From a virus, in IMG/VR virus record IMGVR_UViG_3300023240_000066, positions 1 to 32,860 of that record: a stretch of DNA of 32,860 nucleotides. One strand, written 5' to 3'. The notes beneath the pieces are model-generated. The model was not told the origin of the DNA. It saw only the letters and a program-made list of their open reading frames with translations, and searched no databases. This document shows positions 15,723 to 23,423 of the stretch, one piece after another. The position numbers and the translations under genes are program-made. The first letter of the stretch is position 1; each line of letters begins with the position of its first letter.

Positions 15723-16924
15723 TCTTGTTTATTACCAAACATAGCTGAGAGATCTTCTTCTTCGGAACTTTCAGCTATTACTGAATCTTGATTAGATAAA
15801 GCAATAGCATTTTCCCACTCTTGTATGTAAGCTTTAACTTCTTCTTCAGATTCTGCATCAATACATTTATAGTTCTTGATGATTAATTCTGGGTCGAGAG
15901 GTTTATCAAGAGATGATCTGAAAGAACCTTCTCCATATCCTTCAACAAACTCATAAACACCTTTACCAGATGAACTTTTCACACGTCCCGCTTTAACAAG
16001 TATATCAAGTAAACCACCAGTAGGGTGTATACCACTATCAAAGAATAAAGGTATTTTCTCAGCAACTAACCCTGGAACATTATGTCTATTCTTTTTATTA
16101 GTAATCTTCATATTAACACCTAATGGCATTTTAGTATCTTTGTCAGTGAATCTTTGTGGAGCACCTGTTCTAAACCTCATTGAAGCATAAAACTTCAAAG
16201 CTTCTCCACCACCAGCAGTAGTATCAGGATCACCAAACATAACACCAATCTTCTTTCTAACTTGATTAATAATATAAAGAGTAGCGTTATTTTCATTAAG
16301 AAAAGGATTCAGTTTTCTCAAAACATCACCAGCAGCTTTTGCTCTTTCCCCAGGACGAGCATTACCACCAGCATCTGATATTTGTTTAGCTGTAGGATTT
16401 TCAGGCAATTCTGTTTCGTTCCATTCCCTATCAGTAGTATTAACACCAATTGAGTCCCAAACTATACCAATAGGTTTATCTGGGAATTTTGCTCTGATAG
16501 TATTTACAACAGATATTACTTTCTTCTCAACTTGCTGAAAAGTAATAGGACTGTATGTTAGTAGTCTATCAGAATCGACATGACCACAACGTTCTGCGAA
16601 TTCAGCACCTGATGATCGTTCGCAATCCAATAGAACTGCAAATCCATCCATTCGTTGAACTGCACCTAGGAAACAATAACCTAAAAGAGACTTCCCACTT
16701 GCCTCAGCACCAAAAGCTTCGATTATTCTTCCACCAGGAAATCCACCAGTTATAAACTTTCCTGAACAACAGAAGTTTATTGAAAGATTCCCTGTATCAA
16801 CGAAATAGGGCACTTTACCAGCGTCTCGTAGCGTTTGTCCGTCTGTATCAGCCAAGATACTGGTGATGTCATCATTGATACCAGTAAGCTCAGTATCTTC
16901 TTTTTTAGTTCTCTTTTTTGCCAT
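15719..16924 (-). CDS. uvsX: UvsX/RecA-like recombinase
   Basis: The 401-residue protein has Walker A GAEASGKS at 72-79, Walker B IGIVWDSIG at 152-160, and an LYIINQVRKKIGVMFG segment followed by a TAGGGEALKFYASMRFR motif that matches the RecA/UvsX core. Length is close to T4 UvsX. It forms filaments on single-stranded DNA and drives strand exchange for recombination-dependent replication. The C-terminus is acidic, as in many recombinases. Neighbours fit: SSB lies upstream on the same strand, with a homing endonuclease gene between them. Confidence 0.93.
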   Translation of the reverse strand: MAKKRTKKEDTELTGINDDITSILADTDGQTLRDAGKVPYFVDTGNLSINFCCSGKFITGGFPGGRIIEAFGAEASGKSLLGYCFLGAVQRMDGFAVLLDCERSSGAEFAERCGHVDSDRLLTYSPITFQQVEKKVISVVNTIRAKFPDKPIGIVWDSIGVNTTDREWNETELPENPTAKQISDAGGNARPGERAKAAGDVLRKLNPFLNENNATLYIINQVRKKIGVMFGDPDTTAGGGEALKFYASMRFRTGAPQRFTDKDTKMPLGVNMKITNKKNRHNVPGLVAEKIPLFFDSGIHPTGGLLDILVKAGRVKSSSGKGVYEFVEGYGEGSFRSSLDKPLDPELIIKNYKCIDAESEEEVKAYIQEWENAIALSNQDSVIAESSEEEDLSAMFGNKQD

Positions 16925-16980
16925 TTTAATATACCTAATTATTTGTTCTTAATTACACTGATTATTTAATTGTTGCAGTT

Positions 16981-17912
16981 TTAGTTAGTTATTTTGTTCT
17001 GTTTTTCATATGAATAAAATTTTTCTTTCTTACATTCCATAAAAACGGTTGCTCCATTATACATCCAGTCTCTTATTTTCAAAGCAGGTTTTCCTTCATA
17101 AGATAAAGAATACGAATGGTTTCTACGTTTAGATTTATAGATTTTATTGTTATTTAAATCCAATTCTTCAACGAAAAGTTTTCTAATATCTGTAAGAAAA
17201 CTCTCAACTCCAGATGCAATACTAAATGATGGATAAGAATAAATTATTTCTTTAAATTTGTGTAACAAATAAAAAATAGACCCATCTCCATCAAATAATC
17301 CTCTCATAAAATGTCTGTTTAAATCTTCATTTATTTTAGGAAATTTAACAGTTAAAGTTTTATTAGGAATAACTCCCAAACTATTTAAAGAGCTATACAT
17401 AATATCACTGCATAACCTTATTGAATATGAAGGATTGCCATTTTTTCTAATGAGAGGTCCATGAACTGGACTATCCGCTTTTATTGAATTTTTGAATTTA
17501 TTCAAATGTTTTTCAGCTTCTAGAACTAGCTCGATTCTTAATTCACCTTGTACATTTTTTCGTTTTGTTACAGATCCATCAGCATATGTGAACTACCCCG
17601 ACCCTAAAGAGGTTTGGGTCGGAGTACCGACCCAAACTTTCTACGAAAGTAGGGGTTTTCTCGCCGCCGATGGATAAAACCTAACCAATAAGCTTTTGAT
17701 TCAGTATTTATTTCATCAAAGTAGTTATAATCAAAAGAATACTTACTGTAACCTATTTTCCTTTTTCTAATACCTATTCTTTTCGCTCTTTGTTTAACTC
17801 CAAGCCAAGGTCTAGAAAGAAGATTTAATAAAATTTCTTCTTTTTTTGCCACTAAGTAATTATTTTTGAGATGATCATCTTCTTCTTTAGACCATTTAGG
17901 ATTCTTTGTCAT
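16981..17912 (-). pseudogene. LAGLIDADG homing endonuclease gene split by an 86-bp element
   Basis: Two coding pieces flank the insertion at 17588-17673. Removing exactly those 86 bases gives one 281-residue reading frame. Its N-terminus has a Myb/HTH-like region (KWSKEEDDHLKNNYLV), then the first LAGLIDADG helix AYWLGFIYADGSV, a core, and the second helix HFMRGLFDGDGSIF. Two motifs in one chain make a single-chain endonuclease. The element sits within the codons for the first catalytic motif (between GFI and YADG), so the enzyme is inactive unless the element leaves. It is free-standing, placed between a 59-residue gene and uvsX. Confidence 0.9.
17588..17673 (-). mobile_element. 86-bp non-autonomous IS605-type element
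   Basis: On the minus strand the element follows a TTTAT (17674-17678), begins CCATCGGCGGCGAG, and ends TAGTTCAC, with no target duplication, as expected for single-strand transposition by IS200/IS605 enzymes. The left portion equals the left end of the 338-bp element at 20107-20197; the right portion equals the right end at 19860. The two are joined at a shared ACCCTAAAGAGGT sequence. Hairpins GGGTCGG-AGTA-CCGACCC and CTAC-GAAA-GTAG remain. It encodes no protein, so a transposase must act from elsewhere, possibly the TnpA at 23424. Confidence 0.85.
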
Positions 17913-17916
17913 TAAG

Positions 17917-18096
17917 TTATTCTGTGATTTCTACGGGTTCAACTTTTATATCTATTGTCAGTGCAGAATTGACTATAAAAGGCTCTAGGACTCTTACAAT
18001 TTTTATTTCTTTACTATCTCTTTCTCGGAACTGGAGAGTTGATCCAGGAAGAATCTTAATCAAATTTGTTCCCCAGTCTGATTTATTTTCCATCAT
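17917..18096 (-). CDS. 59-residue small unknown protein
   Basis: The gene starts with tandem ATG codons (MMENKSDWGTN) and encodes a short beta-rich protein (LIKILPGSTLQFR, IKIVRVLEPFIVN, LTIDIKVEPVEITE). It lies after the SSB terminator and before the homing endonuclease gene, whose start is four bases beyond its stop. It reads as a small conserved phage domain; no function is recognised. Confidence 0.6.
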   Translation of the reverse strand: MMENKSDWGTNLIKILPGSTLQFRERDSKEIKIVRVLEPFIVNSALTIDIKVEPVEITE

Positions 18097-18141
18097 TAGA
18101 TTGTATCTTTTTTAAGTTTTTATTACTATAACTAAACAAAA

Positions 18142-18170
18142 AAAACTCCCATAAAAAATATGGGAGTTTT
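18142..18170 (-). terminator. Rho-independent terminator after SSB
   Basis: A 12-bp stem (18142-18153 against 18159-18170) with a five-base loop stands 25 bases past the SSB stop. On the minus strand the stem runs into eight consecutive T residues, the classic terminator form. It would separate the abundant SSB message from the downstream uvsX transcript. Confidence 0.85.
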
Positions 18171-18194
18171 ATATATTATCAAATTGATATTGGT

Positions 18195-19166
18195 TTATTC
18201 AGAATCAGAGAGTCCACGCAAGGTATTAAAGAATTCTTCATCAACCATGCTTTCTGTTTCGTCTACGTTGAAAGGTGACTCTTCTTGTACAGAAGAAGTA
18301 CTTGCTTGTGCAACAGGCTGAGTCTCTTGAACAACAGCCTTAGTTTCTTGAATAACTGCTTTAGTTTCAGGTGAATCTTGATTATTGGAAGGTTCGTACT
18401 GGGAAGCATCAAACTCAGTATTTTCTTGGATAACACCAAGATGAACTTTTAACTCATGATCAATTTCTTCAGCACTCTTTAGAATCCTTAAAGTACTTAG
18501 ATCATGTAATTCTTCCATCCATTGCTTGCATTGATCTGGGTCACCAGCAGGTAATTCATCTTTGAACATTGAACTATCATAGTTAGGAAAAGCATCTTCT
18601 CCTGATTGCTTAACGTTTTTGATAATCATAAAATCACGACCTGTCTTTAGATCAGTAATATCACCATAACCTTTAATACCCATTTCTTTATCCCCACAGG
18701 CTCCTCTAAGGATTAACTCAAGTAGAGTTTGTCCAACGGAGAGAATCTTAGGACCAACATTTTTAGAAACTACACCATTTTCATCAGTTTCTTCTCTGAC
18801 AATAACATTGAAGTAAAATCTAGGAATAGGCTTGATTTGACGATAAAGATCTCTCATAGCCTTTTGTTCTTGTGGTGGAGCTTGTTCTGACTTTTTCCAC
18901 AAGTACCGTAAGTAATCTCTAATAGGATTCTTACCTACCCACTTTCCATCTACCTTATCACATGGATCATGTAGATTCTTACCATTGACTTTAGAAATCC
19001 TTGTTTCTTGATACAAGGACGCTCCAGGAGCAGGTGGTAGAATTCGAACTACAACAGTTCCTTTTCCTCGTGGCATTCTAACGAAATTCTTGAGGTATGA
19101 ATCATCTGGACCACCAGTTGATTTGATACTGTTGTAGGCACTTTGAAGTTGGTTAATAGCGTTCAT
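18195..19166 (-). CDS. Single-stranded DNA-binding protein (gp32-like)
   Basis: The 323-residue protein has the T4 gp32-type layout: a basic N-terminal cooperativity segment, a core with RPRF-like FYFNVIVREE and QTLLELILRGACGDKEMG, and a long flexible Q/T/A-rich linker ending in an acidic tail (DETESMVDEEFF). It coats single-stranded DNA and recruits recombinase and helicase loaders through the acidic tail. I see no zinc-binding cysteine cluster, unlike T4 gp32. A strong GGAGG site precedes the start, and a terminator follows, as expected for a highly expressed gene. Confidence 0.85.
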   Translation of the reverse strand: MNAINQLQSAYNSIKSTGGPDDSYLKNFVRMPRGKGTVVVRILPPAPGASLYQETRISKVNGKNLHDPCDKVDGKWVGKNPIRDYLRYLWKKSEQAPPQEQKAMRDLYRQIKPIPRFYFNVIVREETDENGVVSKNVGPKILSVGQTLLELILRGACGDKEMGIKGYGDITDLKTGRDFMIIKNVKQSGEDAFPNYDSSMFKDELPAGDPDQCKQWMEELHDLSTLRILKSAEEIDHELKVHLGVIQENTEFDASQYEPSNNQDSPETKAVIQETKAVVQETQPVAQASTSSVQEESPFNVDETESMVDEEFFNTLRGLSDSE

Positions 19167-19262
19167 TTTTGTCCTCCGTAGGTTTCCCTACAAGTATGTT
19201 GAAATTGTTTCAGTGTTATAGTAATTATCGTAAGTGGTTTCAATATCGTTCAATCTTTTTTT

Positions 19263-19673
19263 TTATTCTTTTTCAGAATCATTATTTTTATTAAGAATTT
19301 CTCGTGTTCCTTCAGGCTCAACCGACTTAGCCATCACATCTAATTTCTCTTTAAATGTAGAACAACCTTCTGATTCAAGTTTTTCATTGATTTCTTTTCT
19401 TGAATTATCTTCAGTTTTTTGTTGTTCTTGTAAAGTTTTGAGCATTTCAAGATTTTTTTCTATTTGCTTCTTTATATCTTCTTGAGATTGTTCAAAAGAC
19501 AAGTTTGGATCTTTCCTATATGGTCTTGGTTTTTCAGAAAGTTTTCGTTCAAGATTATCACAGTATTTCTTTTCTTTAGCATTCTTACGAAGACTCTCCC
19601 GAATTTTTAAAACTTTAGCTTTCTTATCTTTTTCTTTAGCTTTTTGCTTCTTGATTTTCTTGTTTGTATTCAT
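19263..19673 (-). CDS. Lysine/glutamate-rich coiled-coil protein
   Basis: This 136-residue protein begins with an extreme lysine-rich stretch (KKIKKQKAKEKDKKAKVLKI) and continues as a long charged helix with heptad-like spacing, so it is probably a coiled coil. It starts a few bases after the end of the interrupted gene and precedes SSB. No family is recognised. A DNA- or SSB-associated role is only suggested by position. Confidence 0.7.
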   Translation of the reverse strand: MNTNKKIKKQKAKEKDKKAKVLKIRESLRKNAKEKKYCDNLERKLSEKPRPYRKDPNLSFEQSQEDIKKQIEKNLEMLKTLQEQQKTEDNSRKEINEKLESEGCSTFKEKLDVMAKSVEPEGTREILNKNNDSEKE

Positions 19674-19676
19674 AAA

Positions 19677-20419
19677 TCACCTTATTTCTATTCTTGAATC
19701 TGTTGAAATGACTTCGGGGAAAAAGCATATTAATTGTTTTTCTGAATTAACAACATTACCTGTATTTTGTAGGTACTGGGACAGAGAAAGTATAAACTCA
19801 AAAAGATTTTCTTTGTTTAATTCTCGCCCTCTTGTCGTATTTATATTGAGGTTATCAAAGTGAACTACCCCGACCCTAAAGAGGTAGGGGCTTCCTGCTT
19901 CACTCACAATTGCTTTATTTCCAATTAAGGATACAAGTCTAATATCATGTCCACAGGCTTTTTACTTCAGGCGGTTCCCGCCTTGAAGATTTGATCCTAA
20001 CTAAAGGATCGTTTTTGTGTTTGCCATTTGGTTATCATAGCAAATATATTATAGTAATATATTATAGTAACATATTGTTAAAAAACAAGTTTAATTATGT
20101 CTAATTGGCGGCTCTCATCCCACTACCCTAAAGAGGTTTGGGTCGGAGTACCGACCCAAACTTTCTACGAAAGTAGGGGTTTTCTCGCCGCCGATGGATA
20201 AACAACACTGTGAATACCTGTGATTGGGTTGCTTATTGTTATATTTCTAGCTTCTTCTGCACCTAATCGTATTTTTTTTATATAATATTCATCAAGGTGA
20301 GGATTTTTATCTGGTCCTATGCCATCTCGTAATTTTGGAAGGCAATATTCATCACAACAAGGATCAACATTCTTCTTTTCTGATTCTACTTTGTTTTTGC
20401 GTTTAAAAAAACCAATTAT
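19677..20419 (-). pseudogene. Conserved phage gene interrupted by a 338-bp element
   Basis: Taking out 19860-20197 joins two pieces into one 134-residue frame with no stop: an N-terminal part with DPCCDEYCLPKLRDG, DKNPHLDEYYIKKIRLGAEE and ITISNPITGIHSVVY, and a C-terminal part from FDNLNINTTRGREL to STDSRIEIR. The cysteines in DPCCDEYC may bind metal. The start is odd: the frame opens at ATA (20419) in AAGATAAAATAATTGG, with no ATG, so either a rare start is used or an ATG has mutated. As it stands the gene is broken. The family is not named. Confidence 0.75.
19860..20197 (-). mobile_element. 338-bp non-autonomous IS605-type element
   Basis: On the minus strand it follows TTTAT (20198-20202), starts CCATCGGCGGCGAG and ends TAGTTCAC. 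The left 91 bp (20107-20197) is a left end that also encodes a TnpA-like tail; the right 127 bp (19860-19986) is a right end with a TnpB tail, identical to 1-127. Between lie about 120 bp with a duplicated ATATTATAGTA-type repeat and a GATCCT-AGGATC hairpin followed by TTTTT on the plus strand, probably the remains of the deleted interior. No target duplication is seen. Precise loss restores the host gene frame. Confidence 0.85.
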
Positions 20420-20420
20420 T

Positions 20421-21200
20421 TTATCTTCTTAGTTTTGAAATATCTAAAGTATCTTCTGTATTCAGACCATCCCACAAATCAATGGAGTCATTACTTTCTG
20501 TCAAACCATCGTCCATAGGTTGTAAGTTAGGAGTTTTAGTAGCAACAAACCACATTGCATCAGCTTTGATCTTTTTATTATTATCGTCTAAAACATAATA
20601 TCTTTGTAAAGCACCAGACCCTTCTACACCTACTATTTTATACTGATTTCCTTTGGTCAGTTTCAAGCCCATTGATTTAGCTTTATGTTCTTCTAGTAAT
20701 TCAGGATCAAAATATTCTTTTTTCAAAACAGTAAGGCTAGCAACGTTCCCGTTTTCAGTGTTTTGAGGCGGAGGCGGTGGGAGATTAGAAGGTTTTTCAG
20801 GTTTATTAGGATGTAAATAATCTTTAGAATATAAAGATTGAGGTTGAGAATTAATTTTTTTAGCTAATATATTTTCTATCAAGGCTTCCAAGTTAGGTTC
20901 TTCAGTAACATTATCTTCATGACAAACAGGACCATCATCAAATCTATATTTCTTATTTTTTATAATAATACTTTCATCATTTTGCTTAAACGATAGTTGT
21001 TTTTTAGTGTATTCAAATATCTCGACATCTTCTATTAAAATATTACGTCTTGCCATTTGGGACATTATTTTTGCAGCAACTGATTCTAAAGATGTGTCTT
21101 CGTGATACTTTCCTACTCTAATCGTTTTATTTTTGATCTCTGAAGAGTAATTACCTGGAGATTCTTCTTCTCTAAAATGATAAATTAGTTCAAAACCCAT
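20421..21200 (-). CDS. Conserved phage protein of unknown function
   Basis: The 259-residue protein has an N-terminal domain (about 1-100) with VGKYHEDTSLESVAAKIMSQ and MARRNILIEDVEIFEYT, resembling a domain common in large phages without known role. A proline-rich linker (PSNLPPPPPQ) joins it to a C-terminal domain with LKLTKGNQYKIVGVEG and RYYVLDDNNKKIKADAMWF, which looks like a small beta-barrel. Its stop is two bases upstream of the interrupted gene, and its start touches the preceding gene, so it belongs to the SSB operon. Confidence 0.75.
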   Translation of the reverse strand: MGFELIYHFREEESPGNYSSEIKNKTIRVGKYHEDTSLESVAAKIMSQMARRNILIEDVEIFEYTKKQLSFKQNDESIIIKNKKYRFDDGPVCHEDNVTEEPNLEALIENILAKKINSQPQSLYSKDYLHPNKPEKPSNLPPPPPQNTENGNVASLTVLKKEYFDPELLEEHKAKSMGLKLTKGNQYKIVGVEGSGALQRYYVLDDNNKKIKADAMWFVATKTPNLQPMDDGLTESNDSIDLWDGLNTEDTLDISKLRR

Positions 21201-21781
21201 TATTTCACCAAAATTGCAGTACCATACCTCGTATTAAAATAAATGAGTTCTCTATTTATATTTTTAGATAAAGTGATGACTACTTCTTTAGATTCTTTTT
21301 TCTTTTCTACAGCTTCGACAACTAAACAGCCACCAGAGTAAACTTTCTTCCATAAAGTTTCTAATACATAGCGATTTTGTTCTTGATCTTCCGTAGCTTC
21401 ATGAAAAATGACATCAAAAGATAAATTTAAGTTTTCGATACTGTCTATAATCGTAATATTATTTTTATAAAAATGTTTCAAATTACGATTGAAGAATCTT
21501 GGAGAGTAGTTTTCATCTGTAGGATTATACAAGAATACATCTTTAACAGTATTACATGAAGAAAAAAATGAATATGGTACCAATCCTATATTTAAACCAT
21601 AAAAAAAAGCTTTCTTAGGTTTGATTTCTTTTCCTAAATAATAAAAGAAGGGAGCGTATTTTGGATCATCCAAAATATATTCATATTCCCTGGCATTACC
21701 TGGAAATCTAAAATTAGATAATAATGCTGTCGGGTCGACAAGTGGTCGCTTCAGCATTTTGTTTAGTATTTCAATATTCAT
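21200..21781 (-). CDS. Rossmann-fold protein resembling a SAM-dependent methyltransferase
   Basis: Residues about 55-160 follow a methyltransferase-like order: strand plus glycine loop (KAFFYGLNIGLVPYSFF), an acidic end of the second strand (VFLYNPTDE), then LSFDVIFHEAT and a terminal strand SGGCLVVEAVEK. The glycine-rich loop is degenerate and the acidic residue is not clear, so it may bind a ligand without methylating. It leads the operon that contains the SSB gene, and a strong hairpin stands just upstream of its start. Confidence 0.5.
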   Translation of the reverse strand: MNIEILNKMLKRPLVDPTALLSNFRFPGNAREYEYILDDPKYAPFFYYLGKEIKPKKAFFYGLNIGLVPYSFFSSCNTVKDVFLYNPTDENYSPRFFNRNLKHFYKNNITIIDSIENLNLSFDVIFHEATEDQEQNRYVLETLWKKVYSGGCLVVEAVEKKKESKEVVITLSKNINRELIYFNTRYGTAILVK

Positions 21782-21791
21782 ATTTTAATTA

Positions 21792-21832
21792 ATAAAGGGG
21801 AAACGTTACTTACATTCACGTTTCCCCTTTAT
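21792..21832. terminator. 15-bp perfect hairpin upstream of the SSB operon
   Basis: The stem (21792-21806 against 21818-21832) contains a GGGG/CCCC core and an 11-base loop. It is followed by only a short T-rich stretch on either strand, so it may work as a bidirectional terminator for transcripts entering the operon, or as a 5' leader structure for the gene starting at 21781. Confidence 0.5.
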
Positions 21833-22058
21833 CAAGTATTGATTGTTAAATCATTTTAAACATTACTGGTCATGACTAGCAGTAACCCCCATATAGTAAC
21901 TTATTTAATCAAAATCATCTGATATTATTTCAATATGGTTGTAAATACTCAGTTTCTAGATTTCGAGAAGACTCATACCTGACATACTATATATTAGTAA
22001 TTGTTTGCAAATTAAATATATCTTTTTCATTTTTGCTGCTGTAACTTTTCCATATGAG

Positions 22059-22092
22059 TAAATCGAAGTCAGCTAATGACAGATTCGATTTA
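22059..22092. other. Stem-loop next to the IS605 right end
   Basis: A 9-bp outer stem (TAAATCGAA with its complement) and a 4-bp inner GTCA/TGAC stem close a small loop, with a three-base bulge on one side. It is 15 bases from the IS605 right end at 22107. IS200/IS605 elements move as single-stranded DNA, and folded DNA nearby may matter for insertion, or this may be an unrelated RNA structure. Confidence 0.4.
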
Positions 22093-22106
22093 TCAACTAA
22101 GTCAAG

Positions 22107-22240
22107 GTGAACTACCCACCCACGGCAGAGCCGATGGGTTGGGCTTCGGGTTTCACAGAGTGTGCGTTATTGCTAACGTCTGATTTCCTCTCCACCTTCG
22201 TAATCGCCAGTTCCTGACGATATATTTTTAATCCTTCATT
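22107..22240 (-). ncRNA. Probable TnpB guide RNA scaffold (omega RNA / reRNA); 5' end approximate
   Basis: In studied IS605 elements the RNA guide for TnpB comes from the 3' end of tnpB through the right end, with its guide copied from the flanking DNA. The corresponding region here has a right-end hairpin (CCCATCGG...CCGTGGG) and ends TAGTTCAC, so the guide would start with CTTGACTTAG, reading on the minus strand beyond 22107. The RNA itself is inferred from the family, and its 5' boundary is a rough estimate. Confidence 0.4.
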
Positions 22241-23308
22241 TAAAATGTTCTTTGCTGCGTTTAAATCACGGTCTAATTTATGACCATTTTTGCAAGTCCA
22301 TTCTCTAATTGAAAGATTTAAGTCTTGGTTTATCCAACCACATTCACAACACGTTTTTGATGATGGATACCAGCGATTGATTTTAACGACTTCTTTGTCG
22401 TTCCAATCCGCTTTGTATTCAAGTAACCGAACAAATGTTCCCCAACTTGCATCAGATATATGTTTGGCAAGTTTATGGTTCTTTACCATACCCTTTACGT
22501 TAAGGTCTTCCAAAAAAATCACATCATAATCTGATACTAATTGATGAGATACTTTGTGCAAGTTATCCATTCGTGAATTGGCTATCTTTTCGTGAATCAA
22601 GGCTGTTTTTCGTCTTTGTTTTTCAAACGAACCACTACCTTTTGTTTTACGAGAAAGATGTTTTTGTGCTTTCGCTAACTTTCTTTCATATTGTTTTGTG
22701 TATCTATTATTCTTAAATTTTATTCCATCCGATGTAATAGCAAAGTCTTTTAATCCTAAATCTATTCCACATACTGCACCAGTCTTTTCTTTTGGAATAT
22801 ATTGTTCTTCTGATAGAATTGATACAAAATATTTTCCAGTAGGTGTTTTAATTAAAGTGCATTTACCTATTTCACCTTTTACTTCACGATGAACATTTAC
22901 CTTTATTCCCTCTTTGAATTTTGGAGCGTAAAATCTGCCATCATTTAATTTGGCAAACTGCGGAACAGTAAATGTATTTTTCTTTTTTCTTGACTTAAAT
23001 CTTGGAAACTTTGCATTGCCTCGAAAAAAGTTTACATAAGCAGTGTCTAAACACCTTAAAGCAAATTGTAATGATTGACTATTAACTTCTTTAAGCCAGG
23101 CGGTTTCTTCTTTTTTCTTTAATCCAGTAAGAGTTGCTGCTTGTGCGTAGTAGTTATCTGATTTCTTATCTACTTGATATTGTTCCTTGCGTTCATTTAA
23201 AAAATGATTGTAAACATAGCGGATACATCCAAAATGCTTATCCAACAGCGTTTTCTGCTCTTGAGTAGGCATTAATTCAAATTGATATGTCCGAAATATT
23301 GTTTTCAT
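22112..23308 (-). CDS. tnpB: TnpB RNA-guided endonuclease
   Basis: The 398-residue protein is a full-length TnpB: an N-terminal HTH-like region (YQFELMPTQEQKTLLDKHFG), the FPRFKSRKKKNTFTV segment, and a RuvC-like nuclease with D183 (GIDLGLKDFA), E267 (FLEDLNVKGM) and the final aspartate D348 (LDRDLNAAKNIL). A zinc ribbon near 317-343 has CCECG paired with CKNGH, so one usual cysteine is replaced. TnpB cuts DNA chosen by its guide RNA and helps keep the element after excision. The reading ends in the right end itself. All catalytic residues are present. Confidence 0.95.
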   Translation of the reverse strand: MKTIFRTYQFELMPTQEQKTLLDKHFGCIRYVYNHFLNERKEQYQVDKKSDNYYAQAATLTGLKKKEETAWLKEVNSQSLQFALRCLDTAYVNFFRGNAKFPRFKSRKKKNTFTVPQFAKLNDGRFYAPKFKEGIKVNVHREVKGEIGKCTLIKTPTGKYFVSILSEEQYIPKEKTGAVCGIDLGLKDFAITSDGIKFKNNRYTKQYERKLAKAQKHLSRKTKGSGSFEKQRRKTALIHEKIANSRMDNLHKVSHQLVSDYDVIFLEDLNVKGMVKNHKLAKHISDASWGTFVRLLEYKADWNDKEVVKINRWYPSSKTCCECGWINQDLNLSIREWTCKNGHKLDRDLNAAKNILNEGLKIYRQELAITKVERKSDVSNNAHSVKPEAQPIGSAVGG

Positions 23309-23423
23309 CTACTATTAAATAGTCTAATATTTTGTAAAGATACAATTTATTTATACAATTACGCAATTTTTTTGTAAATATTTCCATTTTGATTGAGAAA
23401 CATTCACGAAAAACTTCGCTACC

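Larger units (their letters stand above)
21782..22106. other. Gene-free gap between the SSB operon and the IS605 element
   Basis: No convincing reading frame exists on either strand across these 325 bases. The gap holds two clear hairpins (21792-21832 and 22059-22092) and a short TTACTG-CAGTAA inverted repeat near 21860. It lies upstream of the SSB operon and probably contains its promoter, but I cannot place one reliably. No tRNA cloverleaf was found. Confidence 0.6.

Noticed and set aside
17492-17677. Plus-strand reading frame of 61 codons ending FLAADG
   Set aside because: Its last part is the TnpA-like tail encoded by the 86-bp element and its first part is antisense to the homing endonuclease gene. 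The same tail appears in the other element copies, so it is not a separate gene.
19677-19907. Minus-strand frame starting MSEAGSPYLFRVG
   Set aside because: It is a fusion of the TnpB tail in the right end with the C-terminal part of the interrupted phage gene. It shows where the insertion joined and is not a natural protein.
1-19986. A 20-kb composite transposon between the inverted right ends
   Set aside because: IS605-type elements move as single strands between a left and a right end. Two right ends in inverted orientation would not bound such a unit, and the segment contains ordinary phage genes.
22290-22892. Plus-strand frames opposite tnpB
   Set aside because: They are antisense shadows of a well-supported TnpB gene and show no domain pattern.
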